NCBI RefSeq assembly: GCF_902833085.1
Contig: NZ_CADFEB010000003.1
Span: forward strand, 1-64,000
DNA length: 64,000 nt
DNA from: Burkholderia ubonensis
GTDB taxonomy: Bacteria; Pseudomonadota; Gammaproteobacteria; Burkholderiales; Burkholderiaceae
Reading direction: 5' to 3'
Shown one piece after another: positions 47,217-56,421 of the stretch. How positions within the stretch are numbered: position 1 is the stretch's first letter; the number at the start of each line of letters is the position of its first letter. Both the position numbers and the translations under genes were made by a program. The notes beneath the pieces were generated by a model, which was given only the letters and a program-made list of their open reading frames with translations, had not been told where the DNA came from and did not search any database.

Positions 47217-50200
47217 TCACCCGCCGTTCGAAGCCAGCTGGTCGAGCAGCGCGGCGGCCTCGCGCAAGTCGGCCGTATCGAAACCTTCCGTAAATCCGCC
47301 GTACGCGTCGGACAGCATCCGCCGCGCGTCGGCCGCCCGGCCCTGGCCTTGCCACACGCGCGCGAGGCTCAGCACCGCGCGCAGCTCGAACGAACGGGCG
47401 TGCTGGTGACGCGCGACGTCGATCGCACGACGAAGACAGTCTTCGGCGTCATCCGCACTGCCCGCCGCGCCGAGCAGCAGCGACGCCTTGAGTCGATGCA
47501 GCTCGGCCTCGTAGCAGCGCTCGCCGGTGCGCGCCGCCAGCGCCATCGCTTCGTCGATCGCAGCGAGGCCCGCCGCCGGAGCGCCGGCGCGTGCGCAGCT
47601 CTCCGCGAGCAGCGCGAGGAAGTGCGTGCAGCCCATCGCGGCGCCGGTCGCGCGGTAGCCGTCGAGGCCCGCGCGCATCTGCGCGATCCCGTTCGCGAGG
47701 TCGCCTTGCTCGCTCAGCGCCCAGCCTCGCAGGACCGCGCCCCACGCATGCCAGAACGGCAGCCCCTGCTCGGTCGCGAGCGTCATCAGCGCTTCGGCGT
47801 GCTCGCGCGCCGCGTCGGCTTCGCGCCGGAACTGACGAAACTGCGCCGCGTACGCGAGCGTCAGCGCCAGCGTCGGAACGTGAGCGACCTGCCGGGCCCG
47901 CGCGAGCGCCTGCCGGCAGCGCAGGTTCGCCTGGTCCGCGCAGCCCTGATGCCACAGGGTCCACGCGAGGAAATTCAGGCTGCGGATGCCCGGATCGATC
48001 GTGCCGGCGAACACGGGCCCGGTACGCGGTTCGGCATCGAGCAACGCCAGCGCCCGTTCCCCGTGTGCCCGGGCGCGCGTGAGCTCGCCTTCGAAGAACA
48101 GGCCGGCCGACAGCGCGAGATGCGCCTCCACGAGCAGCCCCGGATGCTTCGCCTGGCGCGCCATGCGCAACATCCGGTCGCCGATCTCGCGGGCAGTCGC
48201 GTACTCCGCGCGCAAGTGGTAATGCGTCCTCAGCCCGAGCTGCACCAAAAAGAGCTGGGAGATCTCGCCGATCTGCTCGCACAGCGCCAGCGCGCGCGTG
48301 TAGTTCGCCGCGACGTCCGGCGAGCCGTAGCCGCGGACCGCCATCAACGCCGGTCCCAGCGCGATCCGCAGCGTCAGTTCCTGATGCGCGCGCTCGGGCG
48401 TATCGGGCAGGCGCTCGAGCAGTTCCAGCGCCGCGCCGAGATGACGCATCGCGTCCGGCTGCGCGGAATGCTGGAGCGCCTGCTGCCCGGTGCGGTACAG
48501 GTACTCGACGGCTTTCGGCACGTTGCCGCTCAGCCGGTAGTGGTGCGCGAGTTCGCTGCAGTAATCCGCGATGCGGGTCGGGAACAGCGCCTCGATCGCC
48601 TGCGCGGTGCGCTCGTGCAGCGCGCTGCGCCGCTCGGTGAGCAGCGAGTGCCCGGCGACTTCCTGCGTCAGCGCATGCTTGAACGAATACTCGACCTCAG
48701 GGAACGCGGGCCGCTCGTAAATGAATTCCGCAGCCTCCAGCCGTGCCAGCAGACGGCGCAGATCGTCGTCCGTCCGCGCGGCCTGGCCGTCGCAGATGCG
48801 GCGGATCAGGCTGAACGGAAACTCCTTGCCGATCACCGCGAGCGTCTGCAGCAACTCCTTCTCGTCGATCGCGAGCCGGTCGATGCGGGCGGCCAGCACA
48901 CCCTGCACGGTGGTCGGAATATGCAGCGCGGCCGGAATCCGCTCGATCCGGTAGCGCCCCGGTTCGCCGAGCAGCGCGTGTTCCTCGACGAGCGTCTGGA
49001 CCACTTCCTCCATGAAGAACGGATTGCCCTCCGTGTTTTCGAGGATCAGCTGCTTGAGAGGCGCGAGGGTGGGATCGTCGCCGAGCAGCGCGGCGAGCAG
49101 CCCCTGGGCCTCGGCCGGGCCCAGCGGTTCGAGCCGCAATTGCGTGCGATGCGCCGCGCCTTCCCAGACCGGCAGATATTCGGGCCGGTAGTTCACGAGC
49201 AGCAGGATCCGCGTGCGCTCGACGCGCTCGATCAGGCAGGCGAGAAATGCTTCGGTCTCCCGATCGAGCCATTGCAGGTCCTCGAACAGCAGCTCGACCG
49301 GCTGGTCGCGGCTCTCGCGCGCCAGCAGCCGGATGATCGCGTCGAAGGTGCGCTCGCGCCGGATCTGCGGGTCCATCTCCGCGAGCGCCGCGCCGGGCTC
49401 GCCGATGCCGAGCAGGTAGAGCAGATAGGGCACGAGATCCTCGAAGCCGCGTTCGAGCGCCAGCACCTTGCCCATCACCTTTTCGCGGCAGCGGCGCTCG
49501 TCGTCCTGCGCGGTGATCTGGAAATAGTTCTTCAGCAGCTCGATCAGCGGCAGATACGCGAAGGCCTTGCCGTGCGACACCGAAAACGTTTCCAGCACGA
49601 GACAGCCGCGCCGCGAGCGCTCCTTGAACTCGTGGAACAGCCGCGATTTGCCGACGCCGGCCTCGCCGACCACCGCGACGACCTGCCCGCGCCCCGCGCC
49701 GGCCTGCTGCAGCGCGCCGTGCAGGTGGTCGAGTTCGGCTTCGCGGCCGACGAACCTGGCGAGGCCGCGATGCGCGGCCAGTTGCAGCCGCGTGCGCAGC
49801 GCGCCGAGCCCCAGCACCTCGTACACCGGCAGCGGCTCCGGAACACCCTTGACCTGAGTGGCGCCGAGCGCCTTGAATTCGAAATAGCCTTCGGCCAGCC
49901 GATGGGTCGACTCGCTGACGAGGATCGACGACGGCGTCGCGATGCCCTCCATCCGCGACGCGATGTGGATCGTGTGCCCGACCGGATCGTAGTCGGTGTG
50001 CAGGTCGTCGGTGCGGATCGAGCGCACGACGACTTCGCCGGTATGCACGCCGACACGAATCTGCAGCGGGATGCCTTTCTCCAGACGAATCCGGTCGCTG
50101 TGACGGCGCATCGCCTGCTGCATGCGCAGCGCCGCGAACAGCGCGCGCTGCGGATGATCCTCGTGGGCGATCGGCGCGCCGAACAGCGCGAGGATGCCGT

Positions 50201-50657
50201 CGCCGAGCGATTTCGCGACGTAGCCTTCGTAGTAGTGGACGGCTTCCATCATCAGCGCGACGACCGGCTCGATCAGCCGATGCGCTTCTTCCGGATCGAG
50301 GTCGTGGATCAGCGCGGTGGAGCCGGCCATGTCCGCGAACAGCGCGGTGACGGTCTTGCGCTCGCCGGCGGTTCCGCCGCGCGCTTCCATCGCCGCCTGT
50401 TCCGCGAGGATGCGCTCGGCGAGGTGCTGCGGCGTGTAATGGATCGGCGCCGTGGACGGACCGGCAGGCCCGGCGGCCGGCCGTGGACGCGGCGATGGAC
50501 CCGCATCGGCCAGCGGCGCGCCGCATTCGCTGCAGAACTTCGCGGACGCGCCCGACTCGTGGCCGCAGCGCGGGCAGGTGCGCGTCAACACGGCCCCGCA
50601 GGTCTCGCAGAAGCCGGCCCCGGCGGGGTTGTCGAATCCGCAATGTGCGCAGCGCAT
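47217..50657 (-). CDS. Zinc-ribbon / class III cyclase / AAA ATPase / TPR signalling protein
   Basis: 1146 aa. Two zinc ribbons open the protein (CAHCGFDNPAGAGFC, CPRCG and CSECG). A class III nucleotide cyclase domain follows at about 100-280 (TALFADMAGSTAL with metal Asp, GDGILALFGAP, VGVHTGEVVVR, DPVGHTIHIASRME). Then comes an AAA/STAND ATPase with FVGREAEL and Walker A VVGEAGVGKSRL near 335, and TPR-like repeats over the last 450 residues. Such proteins couple a sensing ATPase to cAMP or cGMP production. No DNA-binding domain is seen. The AAGGE-type start context is weak, but the zinc ribbon fixes the N-terminus. Confidence 0.87.
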   Translation of the reverse strand: MRCAHCGFDNPAGAGFCETCGAVLTRTCPRCGHESGASAKFCSECGAPLADAGPSPRPRPAAGPAGPSTAPIHYTPQHLAERILAEQAAMEARGGTAGERKTVTALFADMAGSTALIHDLDPEEAHRLIEPVVALMMEAVHYYEGYVAKSLGDGILALFGAPIAHEDHPQRALFAALRMQQAMRRHSDRIRLEKGIPLQIRVGVHTGEVVVRSIRTDDLHTDYDPVGHTIHIASRMEGIATPSSILVSESTHRLAEGYFEFKALGATQVKGVPEPLPVYEVLGLGALRTRLQLAAHRGLARFVGREAELDHLHGALQQAGAGRGQVVAVVGEAGVGKSRLFHEFKERSRRGCLVLETFSVSHGKAFAYLPLIELLKNYFQITAQDDERRCREKVMGKVLALERGFEDLVPYLLYLLGIGEPGAALAEMDPQIRRERTFDAIIRLLARESRDQPVELLFEDLQWLDRETEAFLACLIERVERTRILLLVNYRPEYLPVWEGAAHRTQLRLEPLGPAEAQGLLAALLGDDPTLAPLKQLILENTEGNPFFMEEVVQTLVEEHALLGEPGRYRIERIPAALHIPTTVQGVLAARIDRLAIDEKELLQTLAVIGKEFPFSLIRRICDGQAARTDDDLRRLLARLEAAEFIYERPAFPEVEYSFKHALTQEVAGHSLLTERRSALHERTAQAIEALFPTRIADYCSELAHHYRLSGNVPKAVEYLYRTGQQALQHSAQPDAMRHLGAALELLERLPDTPERAHQELTLRIALGPALMAVRGYGSPDVAANYTRALALCEQIGEISQLFLVQLGLRTHYHLRAEYATAREIGDRMLRMARQAKHPGLLVEAHLALSAGLFFEGELTRARAHGERALALLDAEPRTGPVFAGTIDPGIRSLNFLAWTLWHQGCADQANLRCRQALARARQVAHVPTLALTLAYAAQFRQFRREADAAREHAEALMTLATEQGLPFWHAWGAVLRGWALSEQGDLANGIAQMRAGLDGYRATGAAMGCTHFLALLAESCARAGAPAAGLAAIDEAMALAARTGERCYEAELHRLKASLLLGAAGSADDAEDCLRRAIDVARHQHARSFELRAVLSLARVWQGQGRAADARRMLSDAYGGFTEGFDTADLREAAALLDQLASNGG

Positions 50658-50866
50658 ACGATCGCTTCCCCTGCCCGGAACCTGCTCCTACACATTCTAG
50701 TGCCGCACCTGCATGCGGCAAGCGGCGACGGGATATGGCATTCCCTCGGTTCCGGCCAACGGCCATGCGCGCCGTGCGTGCGGCATCGTCCGCGTCGTCG
50801 AGCGGCCAGCCGATGCGATGCCGGTTTCACGCGAGCCGGCGGGCATGCCGCGCGGCGCGTGCGGGG

Positions 50867-51346
50867 TCACGCCTGCGGCTTCGGCTGGATCAGCCGCAGG
50901 ATCCGGCTGTCGTACGGCGCTTGCACGATCTCCGCGATGCGGATCTCGCCAACGGCCGGGTGAAGAGGATTGAGCAGGAAGTTATGCGCATGCGGCACGA
51001 CCGCGCTCGGCACGCGCAGCAACGCGCTCGGCTTCGTCTGCAGCCACTCGGTGCCCGCGCTCTTCGTCCAGTCGGGATTCGTGCGCCAGTCGGCCGGCGC
51101 GTCGTGCTCGGCGATCTCGGCCACCGCAACCGAGTCGGGCACCTCGACCCGCAGCAGCTGGTAGCCGTTCGGCAGTTGCGCGACGGAGGCGATCTCCAGA
51201 TGGACGAGCGTCTCGAGCAGCGCCAGCGCCGGATGCTCGGCGAGATATACGACCGGCTGCCCCGCAAAATGCCAGCGGCCGCCGGCACGCAATCCGCCGA
51301 TGCCCTTCAGGTCGGCGTAATTGCTGATCCGCCACAGCGTCGTCAA
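50867..51346 (-). CDS. RES-domain toxin
   Basis: 159 aa from a TTG start that overlaps the antitoxin stop (TTGA). TTLWRISNYADLKGIGG and GRWHFAGQPVVYLAEHPALALLE are the RES-domain signature, with the conserved Arg, Glu and Ser residues that give the family its name. Characterised RES toxins degrade NAD+ and arrest growth. The downstream order (antitoxin first, toxin second, coupled translation) is the standard arrangement. A longer upstream start read in this frame would lie inside the antitoxin gene and is rejected. Confidence 0.9.
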   Translation of the reverse strand: MTTLWRISNYADLKGIGGLRAGGRWHFAGQPVVYLAEHPALALLETLVHLEIASVAQLPNGYQLLRVEVPDSVAVAEIAEHDAPADWRTNPDWTKSAGTEWLQTKPSALLRVPSAVVPHAHNFLLNPLHPAVGEIRIAEIVQAPYDSRILRLIQPKPQA

Positions 51347-51798
51347 GCGAAGTACCCTTCGTCGATCTGCGTGAGCGCCTCTTCGACGAGCCGCGCACCA
51401 TGCTCGGTGCTGGCCATGTCGAGCGAGGTCCGGCCGCCGAAGCGCTGGAGCCCGCTGCGCAACCATGCCATCGCCTTGTCCGGGTCGCCGAAGGTGGCGG
51501 TCGCCTGCGCGACGATCCGCGCGAGACGGATCGCCTTGTCGGACTCTTCGGGAGACAGGCGCTCATGCGCCTGGCGGCGGTGGCTCAGCGTCCGTCGCGG
51601 AATGATGAAAGCCAGCTCGTCCGACTTGAGCCCGCGCTCCGACAGCCGGTCGATGACCGCGACGTCGACGCGCGCGCTCGCCAGCTCGGCGAGATCCGCG
51701 CCCGACCGGACGCGGGTTGCCAGCAACTGTTCGAGAATCGCGAACTCGGCCTGGCGCGGATGCGCGACGCCGGACGGATGGAAAGCGATGGTTGCCAT
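51343..51798 (-). CDS. Xre/MbcA/ParS-type antitoxin (DUF2384)
   Basis: 151 aa. The N-terminal part is Xre-like (VIDRLSERGLKSDELAFIIPRRTLSHR). The C-terminal DUF2384 part reads LARIVAQATATFGDPDKAMAWLRSGLQRFGG, which in known pairs inserts into the RES active site, followed by a TGARLVEEAL-type tail. GGAGGG precedes ATG 51798. It presumably represses its own promoter through the repeats at 51814-51844. Confidence 0.9.
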   Translation of the reverse strand: MATIAFHPSGVAHPRQAEFAILEQLLATRVRSGADLAELASARVDVAVIDRLSERGLKSDELAFIIPRRTLSHRRQAHERLSPEESDKAIRLARIVAQATATFGDPDKAMAWLRSGLQRFGGRTSLDMASTEHGARLVEEALTQIDEGYFA

Positions 51799-51813
51799 GA
51801 GCCCTCCTCGGCA

Positions 51814-51844
51814 ATTTGCCCAACCATTATAGGCGTTTTGCCAA
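51814..51844 (-). promoter_or_regulatory. RES/Xre operon -10 box with flanking operator repeats
   Basis: On the minus strand a perfect TATAAT (51826-51831) is flanked by two direct repeats, TTGGCAAAAC (51835-51844) and TTGGGCAAAT (51814-51823). Binding of the antitoxin to both would cover the promoter core. A clear -35 box is not visible. This is consistent with autoregulation of toxin-antitoxin operons. Confidence 0.55.
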
Positions 51845-51910
51845 TCCATGGGCGATGAGGGATAGCGTGTGGCCGGATCGGCGGGAAACGATCGGCCGGC
51901 CGATTCCGAC

Positions 51911-51926
51911 TTTGTCACGTAACAAC
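51911..51926. other. Near-match to the parS palindrome
   Basis: TTTGTCACGTAACAAC matches 14 of 16 positions of the perfect parS-like site at 63283-63298. It lies in the intergenic region between the toxin-antitoxin operon and the gene at 52110, about 10.8 kb from the main cluster. It may be an outlying ParB site or chance. Confidence 0.35.
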
Positions 51927-52109
51927 CCGATCATTCCACGCCTTTCCAACAATCACCCGAAAAGCTCGGACTCCATCGCGGATCGTTAACCCAATTGCAA
52001 TAATTTTTCGCCGCAATCGGTATTTCCGGCCGGTATCGCGATCGCTACGATGCAGTCAACCGCTCGGCACAACCAGTGAAGCGCGAAATCAACGAAACCG
52101 GAGGTCGAC

Positions 52110-52418
52110 ATGAAATCGCTCATCTACGCCGTGGTCGCAGCCACTGCCCTGTCCGCATCGTATGGCGCGTTCGCCCAATCGAGCCAGCCGACGCCGACGC
52201 GTGCGCAGGTTCGCGCGGAACTGGTCCAGCTCGAGCAGGCCGGGTACAAGCCGGAAGTGTCCGACGTCCATTACCCGCAGGCGCTGCAGGCCGCGCAAAC
52301 GCGGGTCACCCACGCCGACGAAACCGGCTATGGCGCGCAGGCAGCCGCCGGCGTTCGTGCGGGCCACGTCGTGACGGTCACGCAGAGCGGCCCCGGCTCG
52401 GTCTACTTCGGTCATTGA
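52110..52418 (+). CDS. Small secreted DUF4148-type protein
   Basis: 102 aa with a signal peptide ([22 protein letters not shown], cut before QSS). The mature part contains [19 protein letters not shown] and [10 protein letters not shown], the hallmark of small periplasmic DUF4148 proteins that are frequent and multi-copy in Burkholderia. The function is unknown. GGAGG lies just before the ATG. A strong terminator follows 44 bases after the stop, so it is a single-gene unit. The gene at 57436 carries the same motif. Confidence 0.85.
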   Translation: MKSLIYAVVAATALSASYGAFAQSSQPTPTRAQVRAELVQLEQAGYKPEVSDVHYPQALQAAQTRVTHADETGYGAQAAAGVRAGHVVTVTQSGPGSVYFGH

Positions 52419-52461
52419 GCCCGCCCGTCGCTCGCGCATCGCGAGCGCGGTCGACCGACGG

Positions 52462-52499
52462 AACACCACGCCCCCGATCGCCGGGGGCGTGGTGTTTTC
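52462..52499 (+). terminator. Strong intrinsic terminator after the DUF4148 gene
   Basis: Two exactly complementary 15-base arms (AACACCACGCCCCCG and its complement) flank a 5-base loop and end in TTTT. The next 350 bases, up to the hydrolase gene, contain no gene that I can support. Confidence 0.9.
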
Positions 52500-52852
52500 A
52501 CATTCGGCCGCGCATGGTCGCCGCGAACGGCCCATGACACGCAAAGCCGTTTCCACTCGAAATAATCAGGAATGCTTGAATTCTGGCCGGTCGGCGCGCA
52601 GCGGCGAAAGTCTGCGCCATCACGGCGGCCGCACCTCGCGCCCCCGACGACGGCCACGTTCCGGGCCGGCCGGCCGCCATCATCACGAGCGCAGACCCGG
52701 CACGTTTGAGCATAGAATTCCGGCGAGTACGGAGCCGGCCGAAGCGGCTGCGGGCAGGTCGTGAAGACCGCCGGGAAGATCCCGGTCGCTGCCGCGCTCG
52801 TCGGCTGTTCTGAAGCGGTACCCATGCGCATTTTTTCAAAAGGAGCGGTTTC

Positions 52853-53569
52853 ATGTCTCAATCATCCGGATCCATGATCACCTTTCGCCGCCCGGACGGC
52901 CAGGAACTGCAGGGCTATCTGGCTACGCCGGAAAAGACCGACGGTGCGCCCGCGGTCGTCGTCATCCAGGAATGGTGGGGCCTGAATGACCAGATCCGCG
53001 GCGTCGCGGACCGGCTCGCCCGGGCCGGGTACTTCGCGCTCGTTCCCGACCTGTACCGCGGCAAATCGACGGTCGAGGCGGAAGAAGCGCACCACCTGAT
53101 GAGCGCGCTCGACTTCGGCGACGCGGCGTCGCAGGACATTCCCGGCGCGGTGCAGTATCTGAAGACGCGTGCCGCGCGCATCGCCGTCACCGGCTTCTGC
53201 ATGGGCGGCGCACTGACCCTGCTCGCGCTGCAGAACGCCGACGTGGCGGCCGGCGTCGCGTGGTACGGCTTCCCCCCGCTCGACTACATCGACGCATCGA
53301 AGATCAAGGTGCCGGTGATGGGCCACTGGGCAACGCAGGATGCGTTCTTTGCGATCGATCAGGTGGACGCGCTGGAACAGAAGCTGGGCGCCGCGAACGT
53401 CGACTTCACGTTCCATCGCTACCTCGCGCATCACGCGTTCGCGAACGAGACCGCCGTCGGCGCCGGCCGCCTGCCGGGCACGCAATACGATCCGGCATGG
53501 TCGCAGATCGCATGGGACCGGACGCTCACGTTCCTCGGCCGCACGCTGTGGACGACCGAGCCGAAGTAA
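52853..53569 (+). CDS. Dienelactone hydrolase family protein
   Basis: 238 aa alpha/beta hydrolase. The nucleophile is the Cys of GFCMGGALT near residue 120, the acid is Asp in WATQDAFFA, and the His lies in LAHHAFANE, giving the Cys-Asp-His triad of dienelactone hydrolases. AAAGGAG precedes the ATG. No aromatic-degradation genes surround it, so it is more likely a general carboxylic-ester hydrolase than part of a chlorocatechol pathway. It converges on a LysR regulator gene. Confidence 0.88.
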   Translation: MSQSSGSMITFRRPDGQELQGYLATPEKTDGAPAVVVIQEWWGLNDQIRGVADRLARAGYFALVPDLYRGKSTVEAEEAHHLMSALDFGDAASQDIPGAVQYLKTRAARIAVTGFCMGGALTLLALQNADVAAGVAWYGFPPLDYIDASKIKVPVMGHWATQDAFFAIDQVDALEQKLGAANVDFTFHRYLAHHAFANETAVGAGRLPGTQYDPAWSQIAWDRTLTFLGRTLWTTEPK

Positions 53570-53588
53570 GCGTGTTGCGATACGCGTG

Positions 53589-53630
53589 ATCGTCGTCTGC
53601 CGGCCGGGCGCATGCGGCCGGCGGACGATG
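53589..53630. terminator. Hairpin between convergent genes
   Basis: GCCGGCCG and CGGCCGGC pair across 8 bases, with further outer pairing (ATCGTC/GACGAT). It sits in the 106-base gap between the stops of the hydrolase and LysR genes and could serve both. There is no strong T-run. Confidence 0.4.
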
Positions 53631-53675
53631 GCAGCAAAGGCGCGCGTTACGCCTTCACGGCGGCGCCGCGCCGGT

Positions 53676-54617
53676 TCAAGGCCGACCGGAACCGCACAGC
53701 GCCGCCTCGTCGGCAGCCAGCATCTCGGGCACGCATTCGCGCAGGAACTCGACGAACGTGCGGATCTTCGCGTCGAGATACTGCCGCGACGGATACAGCG
53801 TGTAGACCGTCAGCTTCTGCAGCCGGTATTCGGGCAGCACGCGGACCAGCGCGCCGCTGCGCAGTGCCGGCACCGCGGTCGACATCGGCAGCGAGCCGAT
53901 GCCGAGACCGGCGCGCAGCGCGGCGCCGAGCGCATCGGCAACATTCACCTGAAAGTCGGGCAGCGGAAGCTCGAAGGTCTCTCGGCCGTCAGGGCCGTCG
54001 AGATGCCAGCGGTCGCGCGGAAACACCGGCGTAACGATCTGCAGGCAGGCGTGCGCCTCGAGGTCCTTGATCGTCTGCGGCGTGCCGCGTTCGCGCAGAT
54101 ACGCGGGCGACGCGCACAGCACGCTGTGCACGGTGCCGAGCCGCTGCGACACGAGCCCGGAATCGGGCAGCTCCGTCGTGCTCAATTGCAGCGACACGTC
54201 GTAGCCTTCGTCGATGATGTCGGGCACATGCTGCGACAGCGTCAGCTCGACCGCCACCGACGGATAGCGCTCGCGGTAGCGCACGACCGCCGGCACCACG
54301 TACGCCTGGCCGAAGCTCGTCGTCGCGTGCACGTGCAGACGGCCCGACGGCTTGGCCTGCGCGTCCGCCGCTTCCGCCTCGGCCTCGTCGATGTAGGCGA
54401 GCACCCGCTGGCAGCGATCCAGATAGCGCTGCCCCGCATCGGTGAGCGCAATGCGGCGCGTGCTGCGATTGAGGAGGCGCGTGCGCAGATGCGTTTCCAG
54501 TTGCGCAACCGAACGCGATGCGTAGGCGGTCGTGATGTCCAGGCGCTGGGCAGCGCTCGTGAAGCTGCCCTCCTCCGCGACGCGGACAAAAATGCGCATC
54601 ATCTGCAGCGTGTCCAT
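53676..54617 (-). CDS. LysR-family transcriptional regulator
   Basis: 313 aa. The N-terminal winged HTH starts at once with MDTLQMMRIFVRVAEEGSFTSAAQRLD and RSVAQLETHLRTRLLNRSTR. A periplasmic-binding-like sensor domain follows. I chose ATG 54617 because it begins at the canonical LysR N-terminus; the longer frame adds 52 residues of low-quality sequence. It resembles the large CrgA-like group common in Burkholderia. The neighbouring target is not evident; LysR genes usually act on a divergent neighbour, and here the divergent side is the 3' end of purA. Confidence 0.88.
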   Translation of the reverse strand: MDTLQMMRIFVRVAEEGSFTSAAQRLDITTAYASRSVAQLETHLRTRLLNRSTRRIALTDAGQRYLDRCQRVLAYIDEAEAEAADAQAKPSGRLHVHATTSFGQAYVVPAVVRYRERYPSVAVELTLSQHVPDIIDEGYDVSLQLSTTELPDSGLVSQRLGTVHSVLCASPAYLRERGTPQTIKDLEAHACLQIVTPVFPRDRWHLDGPDGRETFELPLPDFQVNVADALGAALRAGLGIGSLPMSTAVPALRSGALVRVLPEYRLQKLTVYTLYPSRQYLDAKIRTFVEFLRECVPEMLAADEAALCGSGRP

Positions 54618-54982
54618 CGACAAGCCCCCGGGAATGAGATCGCCTCGCGCCATGCGGCCCGGGCGCGTCGCGATGCGCGAGGCCGGGGCCGAGCCTGTAT
54701 CGCCGCCGCGCGAGCGTTGCTGCGCACGCTGCCGACGGCGTCGCTCCGAAGCGGGACATCCACGCACGCACACGCATGCGCATTCCGCTTCGGCACGAAT
54801 GGTGCGGAACAGTACAGGAGCGTTCAGGGCGTGTCCAGTTCGGCATGATCCCGACCGCGGTGGTCAAACCGACGCTTCCGGACGACGCATCGCCGATGCC
54901 GTCACACGCCCGCTCGGCCGGACTCCTGACGGTGCGACCGGCGTGGGCGGCCAACGTGGGCGACCGGGTTGCCTGCGGCGCG

Positions 54983-56281
54983 CTATGCGCGCGCGGACGA
55001 ATCGAACGGACTCCGCAACACGATGGTGTCGTCGCGCTCCGGCCCGGTCGTGATCAGCGAAACCGGCACGCCCGCGATCGCCTCGACGCGTTCGACGAAG
55101 CGGCGCGCCGCTTGCGGCAGGTCGCCGATCCGCCGCTTTCCGGCGACCGTGCCGGCCCACCCGTCGAACTGCTCGTAGACCGGCTTCGCGCGGGCCAGCG
55201 CAGCGAGGCTCGCGGGCAGATGATCGATGCGATTTCCGTCGAGCTCGTAGCCGACGCCGAGCCGGATCACGTCGAACCCGTCCAGCACGTCGAGCTTGGT
55301 CAGCGCCAGCGAATCGATGCCGGACACCTTGACGGCCTGGCGCAGCTGGACGGCGTCGAGCCACCCGCAGCGGCGCGGCCGGCCGGTATTGACGCCGTAC
55401 TCGCGCCCGCGCTCCCGCAGCCGCTCGCCGGCCTCGTCGGCAAGCTCGGTGACGAATGGCCCACCGCCGACGCGGGTCGCATAGGCCTTGGTCACGCCCA
55501 GCACGTGGCCGAGCTTCGATGCGCCGAGACCGGTGCCGGCCGCCGCCGCCGACGCGACCGTGCCCGACGAGGTCACGAACGGATACGTGCCCCAGTCGAT
55601 GTCCAGCATCACGGCTTGCGAGCCTTCGAACAGGATCTTCCTGCCCTGGTCGTGCGCGTCGTTGAGGTCGGCCCACACCGGCCGCACGAACGGCAGCACC
55701 TTGGGCGCGAGGTCAACGAGCATCGGCAGCATCGCGTCGCGTGACCACGTGTCGAGGCCCAGGCCACGAAACCACGCATTGTGATGATCGAGCAGTGCGT
55801 CGAGCTTGTGCGCGAGTCCGTCCGGATCGGCGAGATCGCAGACCCGCAGCCCCCGGCGGCCGACCTTGTCTTCATAGGCGGGGCCGATCCCGCGCAGCGT
55901 CGTGCCGATCGGTTCGCGGCGCAATTGCTCCTGTGCGCGATCGACGGCCCGGTGAATCGGCAGGACCAGCGTGGCGTTCTCGGCGATCGACAGGTTGTCC
56001 GGCGTCACCGCGACCCCGAGCTCCGCCATGCGCGCGATCTCGGCGAGCAGCGCTTGCGGGTCGAGCGCGACGCCGTTGCCGATCACGCCCGGCTTGCCGC
56101 GCACCAGCCCGCTCGGCAACAGCGCAAGCTTGTAGGTCTTCCCGTCGACGACCAGCGTATGTCCCGCGTTGTGGCCGCCGTTGTACCGCGCGACGATGTC
56201 GGCCTGCCCCGCGAGCCAGTCCACCAGACGCCCCTTGCCCTCGTCGCCCCACTGCGCGCCCACCACCACCACGTTCGACAT
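54983..56281 (-). CDS. purA: Adenylosuccinate synthetase
   Basis: 432 aa, full length. The N-terminus [19 protein letters not shown] carries the GTP P-loop with the catalytic Asp and Lys, and [11 protein letters not shown] and [16 protein letters not shown] follow in the right order. The enzyme joins IMP and aspartate using GTP in AMP synthesis. Burkholderia genomes normally carry purA on the main chromosome, so this copy on the secondary replicon is probably a paralogue. ATG 56281 is the conserved start. A LysR gene is divergent from it 140 bases away. Confidence 0.92.
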   Translation of the reverse strand: MSNVVVVGAQWGDEGKGRLVDWLAGQADIVARYNGGHNAGHTLVVDGKTYKLALLPSGLVRGKPGVIGNGVALDPQALLAEIARMAELGVAVTPDNLSIAENATLVLPIHRAVDRAQEQLRREPIGTTLRGIGPAYEDKVGRRGLRVCDLADPDGLAHKLDALLDHHNAWFRGLGLDTWSRDAMLPMLVDLAPKVLPFVRPVWADLNDAHDQGRKILFEGSQAVMLDIDWGTYPFVTSSGTVASAAAAGTGLGASKLGHVLGVTKAYATRVGGGPFVTELADEAGERLRERGREYGVNTGRPRRCGWLDAVQLRQAVKVSGIDSLALTKLDVLDGFDVIRLGVGYELDGNRIDHLPASLAALARAKPVYEQFDGWAGTVAGKRRIGDLPQAARRFVERVEAIAGVPVSLITTGPERDDTIVLRSPFDSSARA

Positions 56282-56421
56282 GCTTCGATCTCCATGTGAG
56301 AAATTTCGACACTTGGCGGTCTCCGCGAGCCGCCCGCATCGCATATTGGCGGAGCAGCATTTGACGATCAAACGATTAAACCTGAGATACTGCGTGACAT
56401 AAACTCACGCGAACTGATGCA

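Noticed and set aside
47349..50963. 1204-codon plus-strand frame over the cyclase gene
   Set aside because: The antisense frame encodes zinc ribbons, cyclase and Walker motifs; this one is a shadow.
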